Shown here piece by piece: positions 25,651 to 35,842 of a stretch of DNA of 64,000 nucleotides. Origin of the DNA: Bacteroidota bacterium (GTDB lineage: Bacteria; Bacteroidota; Bacteroidia; Sphingobacteriales; Sphingobacteriaceae); assembly GCA_013285685.1 (NCBI GenBank), contig JABDHD010000004.1, forward strand, positions 25,409 to 89,408, given 5' to 3'. The notes under the pieces are model-generated. The model had not been told where the DNA came from, ran no database searches, and saw only the letters and a program-made list of their open reading frames with translations. Position 1 is the stretch's first letter. Each line of letters begins with the position of its first letter. The translations under genes and the position numbers were made by a program.

Positions 25651-27549
25651 TTATCCTTTTTTCAGGATCACCTGTTCATTCAGCAATTCATACATTTTTT
25701 TATAAAAACCTCTCAAATCCTGGTAATCCTCGGCAAAGTGAACCGTTTTTCTATGGTCGATCAAATATCTCACCGTAATGGTGCCGTCGCCCTCCGCGAT
25801 GGTACGCTTAAAAAGAATACTTTGATCGGGCATTACAATCGTTATGTTTTTTGGAAGTGCCTCTACTTTAAAACCCGTTGGAATTTTATAAATACCACTG
25901 ATGGAATGGTCATTGCGATATCCAAAATCTATATCCGAATACCGGTTTTCGCTCGTAAACGGGTTAACGCCCGTAAACGAAAACAAGTTAGGCGTAACGT
26001 AAATATAATTTTCATCAGAGCCCGCCAGGCTGATGTTGAAACCGATCTTTTGCGTTAATGGCAGGGTGTCAACATCCATATTCTCCATTTTGAATGAGGT
26101 GATCTTTATATTGTTATCGCCATTACGCAATGAATCGATATACTTACTGTCTCCGTCCGTAATGTATTCGCGGGCGGCCTTTATCTTGTTATAAAAATCG
26201 CTGGTCACTTCAGCGTTACCATTTAACTTCCCATCGGCAGTGACCTCGGCATTTACAAAAACAGATTGCATTACCGGCTCGGCGTCTTCTATCGGGATGA
26301 GTTTGGTTGTTTCGCTTTTGGGGTCGACGCTGAGGCCAAAGGTGTCCAAATCATCAAAAGGAATAGTATTGTACAGGTTGTACTTGCTGGCTGCATCCAA
26401 AATATAAAACTTATTACTGTCAACCGGTATATAAACCACCGCGTTGTTAAACCCCAAAAAATTGGGAAATGCCGGGCTCATTTTGCCGTTGCTCCTGGTG
26501 CTCACCACCATCGGGAAAGCCTTTATGCCCGCCCGCTTTAGCAAGTTATACAGCACGAGGTTTATTTCGGCCGAGTTGCCGCTTTTTTTGTTCCAGGCCT
26601 TAGTGATGGCATCGTAGGCAAAAAAGCTGGTCATTCCATCCCACTTCATCGAATTCCTTACCGTATCAAACAAAAAAGCTATTCTTTCATCGTCAGACGA
26701 CAGACCTTTTGCGTGCTTAATAATCGCGCCTTCGCCCGCCAATAATTGATCAAACTCGCTCCCGAAATGCCCATAGTTCACTAAAGCCCTGCCGATCAAA
26801 TTCCAGGTATGGCCCATTAAAAAATCAGGGTAAATTTCAATGCGTTCCAGGTTGTCCTTTGCCGAGGTCATAAAAGGCTCGTCGGGCAGGGAGTGAACAT
26901 TTACCATTACCCGTATTTGCTTATCATCATCCGATTGGTGACTGTCAACGGCGTAGGATTGCCGCACATGCGGCACCGTTCTGACGTTGCCGCGGGCCAG
27001 GTAGTCGCTCTCCAGTTCGCTGTAGCGTGTAGGTATATTGTCCTGGAAAAACCAGGCGTACGGAAGCTGCGTACTGACATATTTAACCTCAAAAACCGAC
27101 CCGGGTTTTACATCCGGTACTGCGAATGCTATTTCTTTGGTTTGCCGGTCAACTTTAGTAAAAAATAGCGTCTTTTTATCAAAGGGTGTAGTTACGATCT
27201 TTCCGTTTTCCAGGTTAAATGTTTCCACCTGCAGGTCGCTCATCGGGTTTCCCGTGCCATCGTCCTGCACCCGTATCCTAAATTCTCCTCTGTGCGTTCC
27301 GCGGTCTGTAAAAACCTTAATGCGGATATGCCGTTCCAGCATCAGCCTTGGAAATGCCTTGATCACTCCTTTATCAAAAAGCACCTCGGCATTTGCATTC
27401 TTTTCAAAATCGCAGTCTTTCATGGTCATTTCGTTCATGCCAATCTTTCCGTACGGTTCTTCGCCGGGTGTTGGTGTCGTTGGCTGCGTTTGTGCGGTGG
27501 CTGAAAACGCAATAGCGCATAGCAGCAGTGAGGTAAATAGTTTAATCAT
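25651..27549 (-). CDS. Secreted DUF3857 paralogue with degenerate transglutaminase triad
   Basis: 632 residues, signal peptide 1-20 (ends ATAQ), then a short Pro/Thr linker. N-terminal MTMKDCDFEKNANAEVLFDKG; VPDVKPGSVFEVKYV; FQDNIPTRYSELE. Triad positions are Ser326 (GNSAEIN), Asn369 (FNNAVVY) and Asp385 (ILDAA). C-terminus MYELLNEQVILKKG. Its upstream sequence (27550-27620) resembles that of the paralogue at 33751-35772, with a shared TTTAATTAAAAA...TATTATTATC block, which suggests duplication of gene plus leader. Confidence 0.85.
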   Translation of the reverse strand: MIKLFTSLLLCAIAFSATAQTQPTTPTPGEEPYGKIGMNEMTMKDCDFEKNANAEVLFDKGVIKAFPRLMLERHIRIKVFTDRGTHRGEFRIRVQDDGTGNPMSDLQVETFNLENGKIVTTPFDKKTLFFTKVDRQTKEIAFAVPDVKPGSVFEVKYVSTQLPYAWFFQDNIPTRYSELESDYLARGNVRTVPHVRQSYAVDSHQSDDDKQIRVMVNVHSLPDEPFMTSAKDNLERIEIYPDFLMGHTWNLIGRALVNYGHFGSEFDQLLAGEGAIIKHAKGLSSDDERIAFLFDTVRNSMKWDGMTSFFAYDAITKAWNKKSGNSAEINLVLYNLLKRAGIKAFPMVVSTRSNGKMSPAFPNFLGFNNAVVYIPVDSNKFYILDAASKYNLYNTIPFDDLDTFGLSVDPKSETTKLIPIEDAEPVMQSVFVNAEVTADGKLNGNAEVTSDFYNKIKAAREYITDGDSKYIDSLRNGDNNIKITSFKMENMDVDTLPLTQKIGFNISLAGSDENYIYVTPNLFSFTGVNPFTSENRYSDIDFGYRNDHSISGIYKIPTGFKVEALPKNITIVMPDQSILFKRTIAEGDGTITVRYLIDHRKTVHFAEDYQDLRGFYKKMYELLNEQVILKKG

Positions 27550-27633
27550 GATCAGGTTTAATCCATGTGATAATAATAAGGAAAAATTTTTAATTAAATG
27601 GACAAAAAAATGTGTGCTTTTTGGCCAGTATCG

Positions 27634-29817
27634 TCAAATCTTTTTCAAAACGATCTGCTCATTCAGCAGATCGGTCATTCTTTTAAAATAATCATATACA
27701 TCCGCATATTCCGATCGCGCAAAAAGTGATTTTTTATAGTTGATAACGTAATACACAATAACGTACCCTTCCTGTTCCAAAACCACCCGTTTAAAAATGA
27801 TGCTTTTATCAGGCATGGTGACGGTTTGCGTTTTGGGCAGTACATCAACTTTATATCCATCCGGGATCCTATACTTGCCATTGATGGAAAACAGGAAATT
27901 GCAGCCAAAATCAATATCCGAAAATCGCCGTTCGCTTACAAACGGGTTGTTGTGAAGTCCGGTAAACAAATTAGGATTAAAATAAATGTATTTATCGTCT
28001 GTTCCCGGGAGGTTGAGTTTAAAATCAATGGTTTGTATTAATGGCAGCGAATCGACTTCGGCATTCTCCAGTTTGATCGATCGGACCGTTAAATTGTTAT
28101 CGTGGTCGGTCAACAGCTCCTTATATTTTTGTTCATCCAACAAGTTGTACAAGGTAAGTGCATTTGTTTTGTTGTAGCTAAAGCTGGTGATGGCGGCCGT
28201 TCCTTCCATCGTTCCGTCTGGTTTTATACCGGCATTTATCGTCACTTCCTGCTTTACCGGCGCATCGTTTTTTAGAAACACCAGTTGGTATACATTATTT
28301 TCTTTATCCATCCATAAACCTAAAGAGTTAAGCAAATCATATGGCACCTCGTTAAAGTTGTTATACTTGCCTGACGCATCTAACACATAAAATCGCGACG
28401 AATCTGCAAGCACATAAACAACCAGCTTGTCGGGCTGAAAGCGGTTGACAAAATTGCTTAACATTTTTCCATTGTCCCTGGTACTAACCAGCATGGGATC
28501 AGCTGCGACGCCGGCATCATTTAATAAGCCGCAAAGCGCCATATTTATTTCGCCCCAATTTCCTGCTTTATCTTCCCAGGCTTTCCTGATACCGTCCTTC
28601 GATGCCCAGCTCCTGTCGCCGTTCCATTTCATCCGGGTTTTTACCTGGTTAAAAAGGTAGGCTATTTTTGCATCCTGGCCATTCAGCTTACGTGCCCATT
28701 TCACCAGGCCTTCTTTGTCGCTTACGCGCTGGTCAAAGGTCTTTTTCAATTCCTTGTCATTTGCCAGCTGCCTCCCTACAGTTGCCCAACTACGCGCAAC
28801 GTCGATAAATTGGCCGTCTGGCGTTGTAGCCGAAGTTAAGGCCAATTCAATACTTTGTATACCATCATCGGGCGAGCGCTTAAAAGGTTCCGCCCGTAAC
28901 GATGGTACATCACGCATTGCCCATATGTGTCCATACCCGTTAAAAATAGCCGAATCGGTGGCCAGCGGCATTGTAGTCCGGTCAAGCGACATGAAATTAA
29001 CGTTGCGGTATAATTGAATGATATACTGGCTGTAACGCGTAGGAATATCTGATTGAAAAGACCACTTGGGCAAGGCCCGCGGGGCAGCCCTGTGCCATAT
29101 ATACCGTATCTCTATCACCGAACCCGGCTTTACATTGGGCATGGTAAACGCCACTGCGCCTTTGTATTTGCTCGTATCCTGGCGATAGATGAGTTTTGCA
29201 TCAAGCGGGGTGTATTCAATTTTTCCATTGTTGAAGTTTAGCGTTTGTCCTGCTATACCGTCTATCTGTTCCGCGCCAAACTGGTTGGTATAATCTATCC
29301 GGATGTTTGCCGCAGCCTTTCCCTTCTCATTAAATATTTTGATCCTTTTGTGTCGCTCCACCCTTACCCCGGTCGGCTCACTTGCCATCTGTCCAACGTC
29401 ATAAACCACCATGGCATTGGCTTCCGGTTCAAAGCTGCATGAAGTTTGGGCCAAATCCAGGCTGTCCAATTTTTTATGGGGCACTGATAAGCCATTGTCT
29501 TTAAAATTCACCATCAAGTTGGTATCCACCTTCAAATTTGTCGCCAATTGGCTTTCCAATGCCAGCTTATCTGCGGCCGAGATGGTACCTGTAGCTACTT
29601 TTATCAGGATGTCGGTGCTAATGGTGTCTGTTTTCTTGAGCCGGAGCATCACCCTTGCAGCTTTAATTAACTCGCTGTCGCTTTTAGAAAGTGTGCGATG
29701 TGCCAACCGCTTCAGCATAGCGGCACTTAAGGTATCAATACGGGCCGTATATACCTGGGCCCGGGCAATACCGCAAAATGTAAAAATCAGCAAAAGCAGA
29801 ATTACAGTCTTTCTCAT
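27634..29817 (-). CDS. Secreted DUF3857 paralogue with N-terminal extension, degenerate triad
   Basis: 727 residues, about 90 longer than its neighbours. Signal peptide 1-20 (ends ARA) is followed by an extra helical segment at about 24-118, rich in Leu, Lys and Ser (AAMLKRLAHRTLSKSDSELI), before the usual DLAQTSCSFEPEANAMVVYD. Core motifs are MPNVKPGSVIEIRYI and FQSDIPTRYSQ. Triad positions are Trp421 (GNWGEIN), Lys464 (PDKLVVY) and Asp480 (VLDAS); this is the only member with a bulky residue at the Cys position. C-terminus LLNEQIVLKKI. Confidence 0.85.
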   Translation of the reverse strand: MRKTVILLLLIFTFCGIARAQVYTARIDTLSAAMLKRLAHRTLSKSDSELIKAARVMLRLKKTDTISTDILIKVATGTISAADKLALESQLATNLKVDTNLMVNFKDNGLSVPHKKLDSLDLAQTSCSFEPEANAMVVYDVGQMASEPTGVRVERHKRIKIFNEKGKAAANIRIDYTNQFGAEQIDGIAGQTLNFNNGKIEYTPLDAKLIYRQDTSKYKGAVAFTMPNVKPGSVIEIRYIWHRAAPRALPKWSFQSDIPTRYSQYIIQLYRNVNFMSLDRTTMPLATDSAIFNGYGHIWAMRDVPSLRAEPFKRSPDDGIQSIELALTSATTPDGQFIDVARSWATVGRQLANDKELKKTFDQRVSDKEGLVKWARKLNGQDAKIAYLFNQVKTRMKWNGDRSWASKDGIRKAWEDKAGNWGEINMALCGLLNDAGVAADPMLVSTRDNGKMLSNFVNRFQPDKLVVYVLADSSRFYVLDASGKYNNFNEVPYDLLNSLGLWMDKENNVYQLVFLKNDAPVKQEVTINAGIKPDGTMEGTAAITSFSYNKTNALTLYNLLDEQKYKELLTDHDNNLTVRSIKLENAEVDSLPLIQTIDFKLNLPGTDDKYIYFNPNLFTGLHNNPFVSERRFSDIDFGCNFLFSINGKYRIPDGYKVDVLPKTQTVTMPDKSIIFKRVVLEQEGYVIVYYVINYKKSLFARSEYADVYDYFKRMTDLLNEQIVLKKI

Positions 29818-29878
29818 TTTGGTTTAGTTTATCGTTCCCGTTATTATTTCGCCCTGCCCTGAACCGTTGCGGCCTGTC

Positions 29879-31777
29879 TTACAATTTTTTTAAAACAACC
29901 TGCTCATTCAACATTTCGTACATCTTTTTATAAAAGTCATGAAGCTCAGTATAATTTTCTTTAAAATAAATGGATTGGTGATAATCAATAACATATCTTA
30001 CCATAATTTGGCCGTCCTGCTCACCAACCAGGCGTTTAAACGTAATACTCTTGTCGGACATTGACATACTCGCACTATTCGGCAGTGCATCTACTTTGTA
30101 GCCTGCCGGCATTTTGTAAATGTCGCTTATTGAATAGCTGTCCTGGTATTTAAAATCGATATCGGTAAAACGGGTTTCACTCAAAAATGGATTACCGCCC
30201 AACCCTGTAAACCAATTGGTATTTAAATATATGTAACCTTGATCCGACCCGCCCAGTAATATGTTGAAATCGAAGCTTTGTGTTAGGGGCAGCGTATCTG
30301 CTTCCATGTTTTCAAATTTGAGCCCGGTGATATTCAAGTTATTGTTGCCATCTTTCAAATAATCCGTAAATTTTTGCTCGCCTTCGGTTTTATATTTTTC
30401 AGCAGCCTTTAAACGATTGTAACTATAACTGTATATCGTGGCTGTGCCCGCCATTTTTCCGTCCGGTTTTATTTCGGCGTTTACCAGCACCGTTTTACGT
30501 ACAGGCGAAAGTTTTTGCAAAAAAAGAAGGCCGTATTTGTTATTTTGCTTGTCCACCCAAAACCCGAAATTATTTAACAAGTCGCCTGGTGTTTCGTTAA
30601 ATACATTGTATTTATTGCTAGCATCCAAAACATAATATTTTGTGCTGTCAACAGGTATATAAGTTACTGTCCGGTTGAACTGAAACATCGAGGAATAAGC
30701 GGGATTTACCCGCCCATTTTGGCGAGTACTTACCATCATCGGAAGCGCATTTACGCCCGATTTTTGAAGCAAGTGACATAAAATAAGATTTATTTCGGTC
30801 GAATTGCCGCTCCTGGTATCCCAGGCATCCTGCGTGCCATCATTCGTATACCACTGGTCCAGGTCATTCCACTTCATTTGATTTTTCACCTCATCAAAAA
30901 CGTAGGCGATCTTGTCAGGAATTAAAGCCAAACTTTTTGCCTTATTGATGATCAAATCTTCGCCCTTAAGCTTTTTATCAAATTGACCGCCAAAATAATT
31001 GTCCCGGCAAACCTCATCCCCCAATTTCTCCCAGGTGTCCGAAAACTTTTCATTTATATGACCGGGAATGTTAACATTTGTAAATTCATACAATATTCGC
31101 TGCGCATTATCTTTGCCCGAATTCATAAATGGCTCGTCCGGAAGCGATGGAATATTAGCCATGGACTTAACGTCGTCTGTATTTTCAACATAAGGTAAGC
31201 TCACCATCGCCAGGCTTTTATAATGCACTTCGCCTGGCAAGGTTTTGCTCAGTTCGCTATACCTGGTAGGAATATTATTTTGAAAATACCAGTTTGGGAA
31301 TGCGAAAAATGTTCGTGAGTATAGCAAATATTTATATTCGACGATGGAACCCGGTTTCACATCAGGAAAGGCAAATGATAATTCAGTTCTTGCTCTGTCT
31401 ACATATTGGGTAAACATTTGCTTCCTTTCAACCTTGGTTATAACTATTTTGTCATTGTTTGTATTTATCGTTTCGGCTTGCACACCGTCAAGGTATTGAA
31501 AATCGCCGCCACCGAAATATTGTATTTTAACATTTGCCTGTTCTTTCGCTTTTTCATTAAATATCTTTACCCGGATATGACGCTCAAAAACCAACGCGTC
31601 GGATGATAAATAAACCGAACCTTTATCGAATAATATTTCGGCATTGGCATTTTTTTCAAAATCACATGAAGTCATTTTAAGATCGGCCGTATCAATAACG
31701 CCGTACGGCTGCACCTGCGAATATGCCCGTACAAGCAAAACGGTTAGCAGGATCAGCAGGTAAAGGCGCCTTTTCAA
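29879..31777 (-). CDS. Secreted DUF3857 paralogue with degenerate triad, TTG start
   Basis: 632 residues. The only start that keeps the signal peptide (KRRLYLLILLTVLLVRAYSQ) is TTG at 31777. N-terminal VIDTADLKMTSCDFEKNANA, FPDVKPGSIVEYKYL, FQNNIPTRYSEL. Triad positions are Ser326, Arg369 and Asp385, exactly as in the copies at 25651 and 35843 apart from the basic residue. C-terminus MLNEQVVLKKL. The gene start and signal peptide are nearly identical to those of the next upstream copy (31837-33726), which points to recent duplication at the 5' end. Confidence 0.85.
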   Translation of the reverse strand: MKRRLYLLILLTVLLVRAYSQVQPYGVIDTADLKMTSCDFEKNANAEILFDKGSVYLSSDALVFERHIRVKIFNEKAKEQANVKIQYFGGGDFQYLDGVQAETINTNNDKIVITKVERKQMFTQYVDRARTELSFAFPDVKPGSIVEYKYLLYSRTFFAFPNWYFQNNIPTRYSELSKTLPGEVHYKSLAMVSLPYVENTDDVKSMANIPSLPDEPFMNSGKDNAQRILYEFTNVNIPGHINEKFSDTWEKLGDEVCRDNYFGGQFDKKLKGEDLIINKAKSLALIPDKIAYVFDEVKNQMKWNDLDQWYTNDGTQDAWDTRSGNSTEINLILCHLLQKSGVNALPMMVSTRQNGRVNPAYSSMFQFNRTVTYIPVDSTKYYVLDASNKYNVFNETPGDLLNNFGFWVDKQNNKYGLLFLQKLSPVRKTVLVNAEIKPDGKMAGTATIYSYSYNRLKAAEKYKTEGEQKFTDYLKDGNNNLNITGLKFENMEADTLPLTQSFDFNILLGGSDQGYIYLNTNWFTGLGGNPFLSETRFTDIDFKYQDSYSISDIYKMPAGYKVDALPNSASMSMSDKSITFKRLVGEQDGQIMVRYVIDYHQSIYFKENYTELHDFYKKMYEMLNEQVVLKKL

Positions 31778-31836
31778 TGGTTTAAATTAATCATACTAAA
31801 ATAATCAAATAATCCGTACTTGTTTTATGGTTAGCG

Positions 31837-33726
31837 TCACGATTTTTTCAATACGATCTGCTCATCCAGCATTTCGTACATTTTTTTATAAAAATCACGT
31901 ATTGCCGCATACTCATTACCTGTATACAGGGTCCTGTTAAAATCGATCACAAATCTTACGTTTATAAAATTATCCTGGGCGCTCAGCATTCGCTTAAACA
32001 CTATTCCCTGGTCGGGCAGCTGCATGGTTAATGACTTTGGCAGGGAAGAGACAGAATAGCCCGCCGGAATTTTATAATGCCCGATGATGGTATAGGCATT
32101 GCGGCAGCCAAAATCAATATTGGCCACCCGGCTTTCACTTGTAAACGGGTTGGTACCAAAACTGGTAAAAACCGTCGGCTTAATATAAAGATAGTCATTG
32201 TCGGGGTCGGGCCCTTTATATTTAAACGCAAAAGTCTGGATCAGCGGCAGTGTATCGTTTTCGGCATTATCTAATTTTAAGGACGAAAAGCTCAATTTCT
32301 TTTCCGCATCGCAAAATTGCTGCTTGTATTGCTCTTCGCCCAATGCCGCGTAGCTTTCCAGGTATTTTTCGCGGCTGCTTGCCGAGCTGCTTAGCTGCGC
32401 TGTTCCCGTGACCTCTCCCGCTGTATTTATTTCGCCGTCAACCAGGGTAATTTCTTTAGCGGCCCCTACTTTTATCGCCAGGGTATCAAGCATCTTCGTT
32501 TCAGGGTCGATGAGTAAGGCGGTGAGGCCCATTAGGTCAAGCGGTACGTCGCGGTACGTATTATACGGCCTGGATGCATCCAAAACATAATAATTGGCGG
32601 TGTCAAACGGGCAATAAACGGCTGTCCGGTTAAAATAACCGGCGCTGGCATACCGCGGATTAAACTTTCCGTTATCCCGACTGCATAGCAGGATTAACGA
32701 GGCCCTGATCTTTGCGGCCTTCAGCAGGTGGTATAAGATCAGGTTTATTTCGGCGGAGTTGCCGGTCTTTTTGTCCCAAGCCTTTTTAATGCCGTCAATC
32801 GTGTACCATTCATCCTGTTTATCCCATTTCACCGATCTTTTTACCGTGTTGAATATCCATGCGATCTTCTCGTCCCGGTTTGGCAGATCATTGGCCTTGC
32901 GTGTTATCTCCTTCTCGTTCGGCAGTGTTTCGTCCAGCTGCCGCCCAAAGTCAAAATCATTCAACATGTCAAAACCCAATTGGTGCCAGTTATTATAACC
33001 CCGCCTTATGATAAGGCCCTGGATGTAACTATTCGGATAGTCCATGTAAGGTTCGTTTGTAAATGACTTTACATTTGATAGCGCCCAGATATGCTGTATA
33101 TCGTTTGATCCTGATGCTTTGATAACCGTGTCCCTGGCCATTGGCTGATTCAAATACTTTAAAACATCAAACGAATGCTCGCGGTTGAAGCTGCCGTCAA
33201 ACTGGCTGTAACGGGTGGGCAAACGGTCTTGAAATAACCAGTCGGGATAATTAAAGCGCTCCGGCGTCGACCACGTGTATGCAAATTCGACTACCGAGCC
33301 TGCATGCACATTGGGGAACGTAAAAACAATGGTTTCAACAAATTTATTGGTTTGCTCGGCAAATATCTGGCTGGTATCAACTTTTGTATACGTAATGGCG
33401 TTATGATCTAAATTGATCGTCTCGGCTTTTATATCGGTGATCCGTTCCCCCAGCCTGCCGGGAAGAAAAGCGATACGGACATTGGCCTCGTCCTTTCCCT
33501 TTTCACTGAATATCTTGATCCGTTTATGCCGCCGCATAAATATGGTTTCGCCGTCGTAAGTAACATAGGCATCGTCAAAAAGCACCTCGGCATGGGCATC
33601 TTTTTCAAAATCGCAAAAAGGCATTTTAAGGTCAGCCGTATCAATGGCCCCAAAAAATGCGGTTTGCGCATTTGAACGGGAAATTGAAACAGCGATTAAC
33701 AGCAGCAGGTAAAGGCGCCTTTTCAA
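31837..33726 (-). CDS. Secreted DUF3857 paralogue with degenerate triad, TTG start
   Basis: 629 residues from TTG at 33726 (signal KRRLYLLLLIAVSISRSNAQ). N-terminal AIDTADLKMPFCDFEKDAHA, FPNVHAGSVVEFAYT, FQDRLPTRYSQ. Triad positions are Ser324, Arg367 and Asp383. By eye it groups with the copy at 35843-37738: both have FPNV(H/K)AGSV, (A/S)NVKS(F/Y)xxEPYMDYP, and an altered segment after GNSxEIN lacking the PMxVSTR pattern of the others. C-terminus MLDEQIVLKKS. Confidence 0.85.
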   Translation of the reverse strand: MKRRLYLLLLIAVSISRSNAQTAFFGAIDTADLKMPFCDFEKDAHAEVLFDDAYVTYDGETIFMRRHKRIKIFSEKGKDEANVRIAFLPGRLGERITDIKAETINLDHNAITYTKVDTSQIFAEQTNKFVETIVFTFPNVHAGSVVEFAYTWSTPERFNYPDWLFQDRLPTRYSQFDGSFNREHSFDVLKYLNQPMARDTVIKASGSNDIQHIWALSNVKSFTNEPYMDYPNSYIQGLIIRRGYNNWHQLGFDMLNDFDFGRQLDETLPNEKEITRKANDLPNRDEKIAWIFNTVKRSVKWDKQDEWYTIDGIKKAWDKKTGNSAEINLILYHLLKAAKIRASLILLCSRDNGKFNPRYASAGYFNRTAVYCPFDTANYYVLDASRPYNTYRDVPLDLMGLTALLIDPETKMLDTLAIKVGAAKEITLVDGEINTAGEVTGTAQLSSSASSREKYLESYAALGEEQYKQQFCDAEKKLSFSSLKLDNAENDTLPLIQTFAFKYKGPDPDNDYLYIKPTVFTSFGTNPFTSESRVANIDFGCRNAYTIIGHYKIPAGYSVSSLPKSLTMQLPDQGIVFKRMLSAQDNFINVRFVIDFNRTLYTGNEYAAIRDFYKKMYEMLDEQIVLKKS

Positions 33727-33750
33727 TGGTTTAAATTTCTTTTTTATGTG

Positions 33751-35772
33751 TCAGGATTTTTTCAAAACAATCTGCTCATTCAGCATCTCGTACATTTTTT
33801 TATAAAAATCATGTACTCCGGGGTATTCGTCTACCCCGAATGCCTTTTTCCTGATATCTATTATAAAATGAACCAAAATGGACCCGTCCTGCTCGGCTAC
33901 TATACGTTTAAAGACTATGCTTTTATCGGGCATAATCATGCTGACGTTTTTGGGCAAGGCATCAACTTTGTAACCTGCGGGGATTTTATACACACCGTTT
34001 ATCGAATAATTGCGCAAAAAGCCATAGTAAATATCTGTTAGCCTTGTGTCTGCCAAAAATGGATTGGCTTTAAGCGGCGTAAAAATATTGGGATTTAAAT
34101 AGATATAATTTTCATCCGAGCCGGCAAGGGTGAGCCCAAAAGCGATATTTTGCGTCAAAGGCAGTGTGTCCACATCCATATTCTCGAATTTAACCGAGGA
34201 TATTTTCAGGTTATTGTTTCCTTTAACCAGCGAGTCTGTATAAGCCTGATCGCCTTCAGTTTTATATTTTTTAACCGCCGCTATCCGGTCGTAGCTGCTG
34301 GAAAGGATCTGCGCAGTACCCTCCGCTTTTCCGGTCGGCTTTATCTCAGCGTTTATTAAAATCACCTGCCTAACCGGCAGGTCTTTTTTTATCGAGACCG
34401 TATCATACTTTTTATTTGCCTTATCGATACACAAACCAAATGAGTTAAGTAGCTCGCTGGGCGCTTCATCATACAGGTTATATTTCCCGCTAGCATCCAG
34501 CACATAGTTTCTTGCGGAGTCAACCGGGACGTAAACCACTGCGCGGTTAAATTCGTATTCAGTAGTGCGCCACGGGTCAGGTTTGCCGTTTTCGCGCGTG
34601 CTTACCAGCATCGGATAAGCTTCTATTTTCGCCTTCTTTAATAAGTAATAAAGTATGATGTTTATTTCGGTTGAATTGCCGGATTTGTTTTCCCAGGCTT
34701 TATGGGCGCCATCAACGGTGTACCAGGTATCGTGCCCGTTCCACTTCATGTCGTTTTTTACCTCATTAAAAATATAGGCGATCTTCTCGTCGTCCGACTT
34801 TAAAAGGGCCGCTTTGCTTTCTATGGCGTCCTCGTTGCTGATTGAAGGATTAAGCTGTCCGCCGAAATCAGCGCTTTGAGTAAGGGTATATCCTACGTTT
34901 CCCCAATTATTCGAGAAAATCTCGTCAAATCCATTGATCGGTTTCATACTTACCAGGTCCAAATTTAATCGCTGTACATTATCTTCAAACGAAGAAATGT
35001 AAGCATCGTCCCGCAACGACGGGATATTGGCCATTCCCCATACCTCGTCGTTGTTATTATAAGCATAGGTTTCTGTTTCCTGGGTTCCCGTCGTCGTCAT
35101 GCTGTTTGCTACCTCATGTGTCATCAATTTTAATACCTGCGCGACAGTGGCAGTAGTATGTGTTGTCAACGGCAAATTGATATGAAGCTGGGGTCTGAAA
35201 TAAAAAATATCCGGTATGGCCACGCTCAATTCGCAATATCTTACCGGTATACCTTCCTGAAACTCCCATCCGGGTATGTCTGCATTATAGCGCTCCGTTA
35301 ATTTATACTTATATTCAATAATGCATCCCGGTTTAACATCAGGCATTGCAAATTCCATTTCGCTTCTTTCGTCATCGATACCGGTGGTGTGGATTAACTT
35401 TTTGTCGAGCTTCGTAATCGATGGTTGTCCGTCCACCAGGTTTACGGTTTGGGCCTCGATGCCGGTAATGTTTTGCATCCGTTCATAGCTCAGGAATGAA
35501 ATTCTAATATCAGCCGCAGCATTGCCATAAGTGTTAAATATTTTTATGCGCTTGTGCACAGTCAGGGTAATGGATTTCAAATCTTCACCATACTGCAGCT
35601 TTCCGAAGTTTGACAGCACTTCAGCATTGGCGTCTTTTTCAAAGTCGCATTGCGTCAGTTGCAGGTCGCTTAAATCAGTTTTGCCATAGGGCAGGTCCTG
35701 ATAGGTTGGGGTTTGGGCACAGACAACATATGCCAGCGCACACAACACCAATGTGGTATAAATCCTCATCAT
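33751..35772 (-). CDS. Secreted DUF3857 paralogue with degenerate transglutaminase triad
   Basis: 673 residues; ATG at 35772 with a second in-frame ATG at 35769. Signal peptide ends CAYVVCAQ-like at residue 20. N-terminal LSDLQLTQCDFEKDANAEVL, MPDVKPGCIIEYKYK, FQEGIPVRYCEL. An insertion of about 25 residues rich in Thr (TTHTTATVAQ, MTTTGTQETETYAY) lies at about 203-240. Triad positions are Ser367, Arg410 and Asp426. C-terminus MLNEQIVLKKS. The next gene starts 24 bases downstream. Confidence 0.85.
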   Translation of the reverse strand: MMRIYTTLVLCALAYVVCAQTPTYQDLPYGKTDLSDLQLTQCDFEKDANAEVLSNFGKLQYGEDLKSITLTVHKRIKIFNTYGNAAADIRISFLSYERMQNITGIEAQTVNLVDGQPSITKLDKKLIHTTGIDDERSEMEFAMPDVKPGCIIEYKYKLTERYNADIPGWEFQEGIPVRYCELSVAIPDIFYFRPQLHINLPLTTHTTATVAQVLKLMTHEVANSMTTTGTQETETYAYNNNDEVWGMANIPSLRDDAYISSFEDNVQRLNLDLVSMKPINGFDEIFSNNWGNVGYTLTQSADFGGQLNPSISNEDAIESKAALLKSDDEKIAYIFNEVKNDMKWNGHDTWYTVDGAHKAWENKSGNSTEINIILYYLLKKAKIEAYPMLVSTRENGKPDPWRTTEYEFNRAVVYVPVDSARNYVLDASGKYNLYDEAPSELLNSFGLCIDKANKKYDTVSIKKDLPVRQVILINAEIKPTGKAEGTAQILSSSYDRIAAVKKYKTEGDQAYTDSLVKGNNNLKISSVKFENMDVDTLPLTQNIAFGLTLAGSDENYIYLNPNIFTPLKANPFLADTRLTDIYYGFLRNYSINGVYKIPAGYKVDALPKNVSMIMPDKSIVFKRIVAEQDGSILVHFIIDIRKKAFGVDEYPGVHDFYKKMYEMLNEQIVLKKS

Positions 35773-35842
35773 GATTAGGTTTGATCAATAACAGATAATA
35801 ATAGGGAATTTTTTTAATTAAACGATGAAAAACTGTTTCTGG

